Shown piece after piece: positions 55,954 through 64,000 of a stretch of DNA of 64,000 nucleotides (position 1 is the stretch's first letter; every line of letters begins with the position of its first letter). The translations under genes and the position numbers were made by a program. The notes beneath the pieces were generated by a model, which worked only from the letters and a program-made list of their open reading frames with translations, did no database searches and was not told the DNA's origin. Origin of the DNA: Zygnema cylindricum (Eukaryota; Streptophyta; Zygnematophyceae; Zygnematales; Zygnemataceae); the NCBI GenBank assembly GCA_037447655.1, contig JBBHKE010002393.1, positions 83,578 to 147,577 on the forward strand. The letters are read 5' to 3'.

Positions 55954-57967
55954 GAGCCTATGACTGAGAAAAGCAGGATATTATTCTGGTCAAACACCTA
56001 GTAGTCATAGAAGAAGGGAAGTCATTTGACCCTTTCAAATATACCAAGAAGATAAAAATCCGTTTTGAGTCTGAAAGCGAGGAGATTCCTCTCTTTCCCG
56101 AAAAAGGACATGAGTGAAAAATGAATGCAGATTCATGGGAGATCCAAGATACGAAGATATAACGGACACATCACATATTCCTATGGAATTGGAGGAGGCA
56201 GAAGAGAAGGAACTGGAACCAGCTTCCATGAATAGGAGAGCCGATGAGACAGTAATGAGAAACCGGAGACTTCCTTCCATTCCAGCTTCAGAGTTTGATA
56301 GAGGGAGAAGGAGCAGGAAAAGGATACAAGAGAAAGACGTAGCCCATAAGGTAACTAAGCTATCTCATCCTGATGAGCCTCAGTCATACTTGGAGGCAGT
56401 GAACAACACAAAAAAATACATATGGATTAGAGCCATAAATGATGAGATGGCTTCGATCATGGAAGCAAATACTTGGGAACTAGTTGATTTTTCCGCAGAC
56501 AAAACACCTATTGGCTGTAAATGGGTATTTAAACTAAAACTGAACCCAGATAATACCATTGAAAGATATAGAGCTGGTTTGGTAGCAAAGAGGTTCACCC
56601 AAAAATAGAGGATTGACTATAAGGAGGCATTTGCTCTAGTTGTTCAGTTCCCATCAGTAAGGATTCTCCTCAGTCTAGCAGCAGCGGAAGACATGGAAAT
56701 TCATCAGATGGATATTAAGACCGCATTTCTCAATGGTGAGTTAGAGGAAGAAATCTTCATGCGTCAACCATAGGGATTCGTCGAGAATGGGAAAGAGAGC
56801 AAAGTCCGTAGGCTCATAAAGTTTTTATATGGACTTAAACACGCTCCCCGACAGTGGAATAAGAAACTAGATGAGTTTCTCACAGGTCTAAGATATATTT
56901 GGATCAATTCTGACCATTCTATCTATATGTTTGAAGAAAAGAATGGTGTGATTTTCATTGCAATTTATGTGGATGATCTGCTGGTGTTACGTAAGTCTTT
57001 GGAAAAGATCAATAAGTTAGAGAAAAATCTTAGAAGCAGATTTGATATGAAGGATTTAGCGGAGGCAATGTATACCTTGGGAATCCAAATGGAGAGAGAT
57101 AAGGGGAAAAAGGTTATCAGACTTACTCAAAAGGATGCAATAGGTAATATGCTTGAGAAGTTCGAGATGGAAAAGGCAAATAGTTGTACCACTCCCATAG
57201 ACTTGAAAAAAATAAGTGATGGGAGTGTAGAAGGAGGAGTGATAATCTTACATGATCAAATGAGTCCAAACGAGAGACAGTTTATGATTTCTATTCCTTA
57301 TAGATAGGTAGTAGGAAGTTTGATCTCCTTTATGAACTGTACAAGGCCGGACATAGCGGCAACAATAGGAGTCCTCAGTGTGAGTGTTAACGATCATAGG
57401 AAGAGAGATTGGGAGGCACCCAAGAATGTCATGAGATATCAGGTAGGAACTAGAGAGTTATGGTTGCATTTGGGAGGGGAGCCCACTGATATCACTACTT
57501 GGAGTGATGCCAGTTATGGGGATGCACCTATGAGAAGATGCACTTCTGGGTATGTGTTGTATGTGGGGGAAGGTGTTTGCTGTTGGAGCAGTTAGCAACA
57601 AAAGGTGGTTGCTCAGTCTACTATGGAGGCGCAGTATACAGCCTCTTGTTCTGGTGTGAAAGAGTTGATGTGGGTTAAGTCTTTACTGCAAGAATTAGGG
57701 TATATGAAGGAGGGAGTACATGACGTTTTCTGTGATAATCAAATTGCCATTGCTATTGCAGCCAATCCAAAACATCATTTCAAGGCTAAGCATATGGACA
57801 TTAGATTGAGCTTTGTGAGATTAAAGGTTGAAAATAAAATTGTAAATCTTGTGTATAAATTCGATGAAGAAATGGTGGCTGACATGATGACCAAACTTGT
57901 GCCCTCTTCCAAATTAAAATACTGTAGGGAAAAATGTGGATTAAAAGAAAAGTTACAATTAGACTAG
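55954..57967 (+). pseudogene. Duplicate of family E RT and RNase H
   Basis: Begins abruptly inside the integrase tail with the same bases as 51501 and runs through RT, RNase H and the 3' LTR into the same flank. It shares the stops of the first copy (for example at 52316/56772, 52849/57305 and 53137/57593), so it copied an already dead element. Between about 56209 and 56650 it differs from the first copy by many bases and lacks several of its stops (for example CGATGAGACA against CGATTAGACA). Elsewhere the two look identical. Confidence 0.9.
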
Positions 57968-57980
57968 AAAATAAGGGGAG

Positions 57981-58991
57981 TGTTGAAATAACTAATTTTT
58001 GGGTATTTTCTAGTTCTAAATAGATTAGCCGAAAAGATAAGAAAAAGTAAGGCAGCCTGCCTCCATCTCTTCTCTCTTGCCCCCATACTTGTTGTAGTCA
58101 GTGAAAGAGAGAGAGAGAGAGAGAGTGAGTGATGGAGCCATGGTTGCCTCAGCTCTATAGGTAGGACTAACGAGTGGCTTAAGTCAATCTCAACAAAAGG
58201 TTGAGTCTGGCAGGACTCGAACCTCTGACCGGCAGAGCGCGGCGTAGCCGTTAGCTCTAAGCAGTCTATTGTAGAAGTCTGTTAAGATGCATACAGTTTG
58301 ATATCTATTTACACTTGTGTACCGTCTTGAAGCCGATTAACTAAAATATGAACGAAGGAATATAAAACTAACGTAAAGTTTAGTGCGGACGTCATTTCGC
58401 ACGAAACAAATAAATCCGACATTTGTTTCGACGGCTAAAATTCAATGTCAGATTTAATCCTACTACATACATCGCTGAGCGATCCTAGAATGGTCACTTT
58501 GGCGTTTATGGGCGTGGCATGACCTGGCGCCACGTGGAGGGATAACATTTGGTCGTAGGAATTCCGGGGAGCGTACGGACGAGTGAAAGGTTTACACGCG
58601 TCCACTCAGCGGCCTTGTCGTACACAGGCCGTAGAGAAAGAACATCGTCCATAGTGCTTTTTTGTACTTTACGGTTATGTGATTGGGTCGTACATTAGTA
58701 GATAGGGGTTGTGAGAGGGAAGTACGACTATCATTTTTTTAAACAGCCACCTCTCCCATTGGGAGCTTGGTATAAATTGGCATCTTTGCCACCTCATAAT
58801 TAATCAGTTGGTTAGCCGTTTTCAGTGATTCTTTTTGCTACGGACTCAAAGGAGTCTTGGCTGCAAAAGGGTGTAGTCAGATTGTTATTTTGCCGTCTAA
58901 GGCAGCAGTGGTTGTGGCTTGTAGTGACTTAGTTAAAAGCTATCTAGAGGCTTCCTGAATTTTGTAGTCCAATGAAAGACACAGAATTGCA
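57981..58991 (+). repeat. Duplicate of the family E 3' LTR
   Basis: Same length and sequence as 53525-54535. It has no 5' partner of its own. Confidence 0.9.
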
Positions 58992-59678
58992 CAAATGAAA
59001 TAACAAAACAATATGATTTTAATACAAACTTTCCCAAATATGTAAAAATAAGGAAATAGACAAACAAAATATGATTTATCTAAATAGTAAAACATAAGGC
59101 ATACTTCAAAAAAAATCACATAAAATAAACTTCACACAAACCAGTATAAATCATTTAATATGTAAAAACCACTTAATGAATATTTCAAGCCTTCACAAAT
59201 GAATGGAAAGAGTCACCATTCGTAAAGAATAAAGAAAATTAAAAGTAGACGATGAACAAAATCTAATTCAAAGGAAAAAAAAAAAAGATTGGAGGTAATG
59301 GTAATCTCTAAACAAAAATTACGGACCTAGATTCTTTGTGCACTTCACAGGACATTTTGAGACAGCTACACTAGAGTACAACGACGACAACAAAGTGATC
59401 GGGTTAGTTGACCCAAAACCAATTCGACCCTTTGTGTGCAGAATTCGAGGAGTACGGACAAGAAACTTACGAGATAATCCGTCAACTTCGATTTCCCTAA
59501 GTAAGTAGTATTCAGCGGGACGCTGAAACCTTAATGGAAGGCACTGTAGCGGACTACAAAATTTAACACTTTGGAGCAAAGTAGGGAGGTTGCTACAATT
59601 GCGATGGCAAAGCAACGCAACTACGATGTCAGACTAGCGTAGCATAGCAGTCTAGTATAGCAGAAGAGCAGCACAACG
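58992..59678. other. Flank between the E duplicate and element F
   Basis: The first 400 bp copy 54536-54940. The rest is unique and non-coding, with a small run of AGCA/TAGCA-like steps near 59635-59660. Confidence 0.5.
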
Positions 59679-60783
59679 TGTAATTCTGTGACTTCTATTG
59701 GTACACAGAATGTCCAGCTTACATGAAGCCTCTAGGATAATATTTGCACTTTTGACTTTGCCAATGAATAAGTACCACCCTGGAACGCAACAAATTTGAC
59801 CAACTACACCGTTATGTAGCCTTTACTCCCTTGAGTCTGGAGCAAAAAGAATCACTGAATTTGCTCACCTGAGCATTAAATTATGGCTGTTAAAAAACAA
59901 CATATTTATATAGATGGCCACTAAGAGAAAACTTTCCAAAAAATTGTCTAAGTCCTAAGAACCTACTGTTAACTACTCTAGACCAATCAAAACATCGTAC
60001 GCTAAATTATGTACAAACAAAGTACGGTAGCCGCTGTACTTTATGTACGGAAATATTCGGCACCACTCTCGGTCTACCACGTGGCATACTAGTCAACGTC
60101 ATTCTGTTTTTTTCTTCTTCGGCATCCTATACGACGATGCCACGTGAGTTTTTCCTCTTTATTCGCGAAGAAAAGTCAAATATTCTTTCCGGCATTCCGG
60201 CACTTACGCGTGCCGTCTGTTCGTGATTCGGTAATAAGTATCGGTCGCCTAATGCTCACGGCGCGGGGAAAAATGTGGACCGTTAAAATTCTTTAACGTG
60301 TTGACCGTTTGAATTTCAACGGTCTTTGTCCCATGTTGACAGTCGAAAATCCCGGCTCCTTTGCTATCCATTGATCACGGATGACATTTAATTTCGTCCG
60401 TTTAAATTAAATGTCGTTTCATTTATTTTGTGCAGTACAATACTTCTGTCATTCCCATGTTCGTTTCGTTTCGTTATCCGTTAAATGATTTATGTCGCTG
60501 CGTCATCCTTGAAATATTTATGAAACACAATATATGCATCTATTCTTCAGGATCTACCGGATAAGTTGGCGGTCAGTACGGCTATCATCCGGGAAGTCAC
60601 AAGATCAATTCCTGACCCTAGTAGATATATCTTTTGCAGAAGCTTTATCTTTTACCTGTCTTCTCATCTGCCTGAGGCATAAATGACTACGTGCAAGTAC
60701 TCACTGACTACGACAAGTATGAGAATAATAAAATAACCATGGACTGACTAAGGAGATAGATTGTAAAATACCCCTTTTCAACA
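59679..60783 (-). repeat. 3' LTR of element F (1105 bp)
   Basis: On its own strand begins TGTTGAAAAGGGG and ends GAATTACA. It shares ACTTGTCGTAGTCAGTGAG near 60706, a T-arm-like AAGATCAATTCCTGA near 60602 (plus strand), ACGTGG boxes near 60078 and 60140, and GTAC motifs at 60010-60050. The terminal Gag start reads ATA here. Confidence 0.85.
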
Positions 60784-61467
60784 CTCCTCTTATTTTATAA
60801 TCTTTCTTTTCTTTCAGTCCACACTTCTCTCTAAAAAATATCAATTTGGGAGAGGGAACCGGTTTAGTGATCATATCTGCTACCATCTCTCCATCCTGTC
60901 TATATTCCAAACTAATTATTTTATTCTCAACATTTTTCCTAACAAAGCTCAAACGAATATCCATATGTTTTGCTTTAAAGTGATGTTTAGGGTTTGTTGC
61001 AGTTGCAATAGCAACTTGATTATCACAAAATACCTTTTTTATTCCACTCTTTATATATCTAAGTTCTTGAAGTAAATATTTCACCCAAATTAATTATTTC
61101 ATAGCTGAACGCGAGGCCATATACTCAGCCTCCATGGTGGACTGAGCTATCACCTTTTGTTGCTTAATACTCCGACAGCAAGCCCTATTTCCAACATACA
61201 ACACATACCCTGAAGTACACCTCCTCATTTGAGCATCCCCATAACTAGCATCACTCCAAGTGGTGATGTCAATGTTATCCCTTCGCAAATGCAACCACAG
61301 ATCTCTCGTCCCTATCAATTATCGCATGACCCTTTTGACCGCTTCCCAATCTTTTTTCCTAGGATCATTCAGACTCGTACTTTATATCCTTATAGCTGCT
61401 GCTATATCAGGACGAGTACAATTCATAAAGTATATCAAACTACCGACAACATGTGTCTACGGAATAG
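60784..61467 (-). pseudogene. Family F RNase H and RT end
   Basis: On the minus strand from 61318: LWLHLRRDNIDITTWSDASYGD, STMEAEYMASRS, a stop at 61094-61096, then VFCDNQVAIATATNPKHHFK and EMVADMITKPVPSPKL. All RNase H acidic residues are present. Upstream of 61318 comes YFMNCTRPDIAA. Cut by solo LTR G at 61467. Confidence 0.85.
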
Positions 61468-62355
61468 TGAAATTCTGTGGTCTCCATTGACCCACAGAAT
61501 GAGCAGCCTATGTAAAGGCTCTAAGATAATATTTGCCCCTTCTACTTTCCCGCTGAATAAGAACCTCATAGGCACACAAATATTATGACCACTCTCACCC
61601 TGTGAGGACAAGACTCCCCTGAGTCAAACGCAAAAAGAATCACCGAATTTGCTCACCTGAGCAGTAAGTTATGGCAGGTCAAAGATGACCTTTATAGTTA
61701 CAAGCTCTCTTAGAGAGAGGTACCTAAATATTACTAAGTCTTGGTCTGCCTACTCACGACTACCTACTACTAAACCCTAGTCCAATAGGAACACTATATA
61801 GTACAAGAAGGTACAATGGGCGATGTACTTATTGTACGTCCATTGTACAACAAGGTCTACAAGGTAACACCAGTTAAATCGGAAGCCATGGTTCCTCCTC
61901 CCATCTTCTCCGGTATCAAATAATGTGGCGCCACGTGGCACCGCGTGACGCTATCTCCGTATGCCGCCAAAAGCTCACTTCGCGTGGCGGCTATAATGCC
62001 GGCCGTCCGATCAAAACATATTTTACACGGTTCAGATTCGCGTACATGCATGAATTGCTCCTTTTGGTTAGTCTGCTGTTAATTAGCGATTGCGTTAATG
62101 TTTATATATCTTTGAAACCCGTTACGTGTATCGTTTCGATAACGCCTAAGTGGTTAAGACGTACGACTATATAGAAGTCCACAAACCTAGGTTCAAAATC
62201 TAGACTTAGGCACCAATTTAGTAAAATATTCTCTACTATAAAATCTGCCACTTTCTAAATATGGCGGTAGCCATGGCGTGCCTTTGATCCTTACTCTCTT
62301 TCTTTAAAGTAAAACAAAAATAGAGAAGTGAACTATTAATTACCTCTTTTCAACA
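61468..62355 (-). mobile_element. Solo LTR, family G (888 bp)
   Basis: Starts TGTTGAAAAGAGG and ends GAATTTCA on its own strand, flanked by a perfect AATAG duplication (61463-61467 and 62356-62360) inside element F. It has GTAC motifs at 61801-61850, a G-box palindrome GCGCCACGTGGCACC near 61926, and a tRNA-like sequence at 62144-62215. Its 3' end encodes ATGGAGACCACAGAATTT, the same Gag start as the others. Confidence 0.9.
62144..62215 (+). other. Near-complete tRNA-like sequence in solo LTR G
   Basis: GCCTAAG (62144-62150) pairs with CTTAGGC (62205-62211), followed by ACCA (62212-62215). An anticodon-like arm GACT-ATATAGA-AGTC spans 62165-62179, with T at the position of U33 and a purine after the ATA triplet. 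A T-arm CTAGG-TTCAAAA-TCTAG spans 62187-62203. The D-arm is shortened and one extra A separates T-arm and acceptor. GTGGTTAAGACGT resembles the A box of tRNA-Ser/Leu. Probably a degenerate tRNA captured by the LTR, on the antisense strand of the element. Confidence 0.6.
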
Positions 62356-63747
62356 AATAGTTTGCATAAAGTGGCTTTCATAAGGTCCTAACTCATTATC
62401 CAAGATGAAGACTCCCTCTTCCGAGCTCCCCTCATTTCCCTTATTTACCTCCATTGGAGTCGTACAACTATTTGTTTTATCCATTTGAAAATTTTCAAGC
62501 ATATTTCCTATTGCTTGCTTTTAAGTTAGTCTTATCGATTTCTTCTCTCTATCCCTCTCTAATTGAATTCCCAAAATATACTGCCTCCTTCAAGTCTTTC
62601 ATTTCAAATCTACTCTTTAGATCCTTTTTCAATCCATTCATTATCTCCATTGATTTACTCAACACAAGCAAATCGTCAACATAGATGGCAATGAAAATTA
62701 TACCTTCCTCGTCCTCAAATAGATAGATGGAATGATCCGATCTAATTCGGATATATCCCAAACTTGTCAAAAACTCGTCCACCTTCTTGTTCCATTGGCT
62801 TGGAGCTTGCTTTAGTCCATATAGAGACTTTATCAACCTACACACATTACTTTCTCTCCTTTTTTCACAAATCCTTCTAGTTGTCGCATGAAGATCTCTT
62901 CTTCTAATTCTCCATGTAAGAAAGAGGTTTTGATGTCCATCTGGTGCACCTCCATGTCTTCCGCTGCCGCTAGACTAAGTACGATTCGGACGGAGGGAAA
63001 TCTAACAACCGGAGCAAAGGTCTCCTCATGATCGATTCCCTACTTCTGTGTGAACCCCTTTGCCACTAATCTGGCCTTATGTCGCTCGTTAGTGTTATCC
63101 GGATTGAGTTTCAACTTAAATACCCACTTACATCCTATCGGCTTTCTGTCCGGAGGACAATCTACCAACTCCCATGAGTTTGCTTCCATAATAGAAGTCA
63201 TCTCATCATTAATAGTTGTCATCCATCTACTACGTTCCAGGATATTAACTGCTTCCGAGTAAGTCTATGGTTCCCTCAAATGTGACAGCTTTGTTACCTT
63301 GTTGTTTACTTGTCTCTCTTAAAGTGTCTTGCTGCTTTCTCCTTCCTCTATCAAACTCTGACGCTAGAATGGAGGGTAATCTTGGATTTCTCCGAAAAAA
63401 TTAAACCTCTCCCCTATTCGTGGATTCCATCTCCGGACATTCATCGTCCATTTTCGGTCTTTCCTTGTTTTCTTCCTCGATTTAAACTAGAAGTTGTGAC
63501 TCTAAGAGAGGGTCACTCTCAATCAGTTTTTCTTCTTCTTGTGCAAGGTCAGGCTAAACCGGAGTTCGGTTAGAAGAATCTCAATCTAACTCACTTTCTG
63601 ATTCAATTCTAACTCTAACCCGTTTAGTGTATTTAAAGGGATCTATGAACTTTCCTTCATCCATGACTACCAAGTGTTTTACTAAAATTATGTTTTCTCT
63701 TCCGAGATCATAAACTCTAAATCCCTTTACATTTTAATCATACCCAA
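62356..63747 (-). pseudogene. Family F RT and integrase tail
   Basis: Minus strand: [21 protein letters not shown] (about 63185) opens RT. VYFGNSIREG, RLIKSLYGLKQAPSQWNKK and AIYVDDLLVLSKS (62549-62845) give the active site. Toward 63747 the integrase tail with VYDLGRENIILVKHLVVMDEG can be followed, with frameshifts near 62860, 63045 and 63300. Related to families A and E. Confidence 0.85.
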
Positions 63748-64000
63748 ATAAGTATTGTTTTTCTACAACCACCGTTGCAGGAGGAGGACCAACAGTAGTA
63801 GTGGGAGTAGACATGGAAATGTGCAGAAGCTATCAAACGCCTACTCAACAGCCAACTTTCAACTTACAAAAAATATGACACAAAATGCCAAAATGCCTCA
63901 AATTTCTCACATTGATACAAAACAGAGTAAACTGACAATTCCCAAAATTGCAGCCCAAATGACTCAATAAACCATAAAATATGACTCCTGGAAGTTTTCC
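63748..64000. repeat. Second copy of the 55484-55720 repeat, cut by the window end
   Basis: Starts TTTTTCTACAACCACCGTTG. The break with element F is sharp. No coding content recognised. Confidence 0.7.

Larger units (their letters stand above)
55954..59405 (+). repeat. Segmental duplication of 51501-54940
   Basis: About 3.4 kb repeated in the same orientation at a spacing of about 4.45 kb. It includes half an element plus non-transposon flank, so it arose by DNA duplication, not transposition. The flank portion diverges progressively after about 54880/59330. Confidence 0.9.
59679..63747 (-). mobile_element. Copia family F, 5'-truncated
   Basis: Minus-strand element with its 3' LTR at 59679-60783 and pol from 60784 to about 63747, interrupted by solo LTR G. 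Gag, protease, most of integrase and the 5' LTR are missing. At 63748 it stops against the repeat that also occurs at 55484. Its purine tract (AAAATAAGAGGAG on the element strand) abuts the LTR. Confidence 0.85.

Noticed and set aside
55954-58991. Independent family E insertion
   Set aside because: No 5' LTR and no target duplication. The same flank follows its LTR as in the first copy, so it is a DNA-level duplicate.

Overview
The window reads as nuclear DNA of a land plant. It is an intron-bearing, AT-leaning intergenic landscape with one plausible host gene and many LTR retrotransposons and MITE-like elements. I see no prokaryotic gene organisation, rRNA, ordinary tRNA gene or CRISPR array. 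Two gene fragments carry a motif resembling the N-terminal conserved region of the WOX13 clade of plant homeobox proteins. The species cannot be read from the sequence; a seed-free plant is only a guess.

Layout. Positions 1-3147 hold a WOX13-like exon fragment, a GA tract, two MITEs and decayed flank that recurs at about 34.0-36.4 kb. Positions 3148-10913 are one minus-strand Ty3/gypsy chromovirus with paired LTRs and a perfect ACATG target duplication. An AT-rich minisatellite follows. Positions 12.0-33.0 kb are a retrotransposon nest. An old Ty1/copia element (family B) is interrupted by a solo LTR (family C), by a complete young non-autonomous element of the same family inserted 8 bp away (C1), by a full-length copia element (family A) and by an unresolved segment that itself holds another solo LTR (family D). 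Positions 33.0-34.1 kb are a second WOX13-like/Gln-rich pseudogene. Three MITE families, two of them nested in the third, lie at 34.5-37.7 kb. A three-exon Gln-rich gene on the minus strand occupies 42361-38696. A simple-repeat-rich spacer runs to 48.2 kb. From 48.2 kb to the end are copia family E, a segmental duplicate of its 3' half with its flank, a minus-strand copia F, and a solo LTR (G) inside F.

How the parts fit together. Families A, C, D, E, F and G have strongly diverged LTRs but one shared architecture. There is a conserved sense motif about 100-115 nt in, then a tRNA-like module on the antisense strand about 140-290 nt in. A block of spaced GTAC motifs and ACGTG G-boxes follows, then a TATA-like site roughly 200-230 nt before the end where one is recognisable. 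A short reading frame that opens Gag sits in the last ~20 nt of the LTR. In A, C1 and E the LTR is followed directly by GGTTATGGGCCCA, which is complementary to the anticodon arm of initiator tRNA-Met (half-tRNA priming, as in Drosophila copia and yeast Ty5) and is itself read as Gag codons. C1 is the most striking item. Its LTRs are nearly identical, yet its only protein is a 660-codon Gag fused in frame to shrunken remnants of integrase, reverse transcriptase and RNase H that lack the catalytic sites. Everything here comes from reading the sequence by eye; no alignment or search was run.
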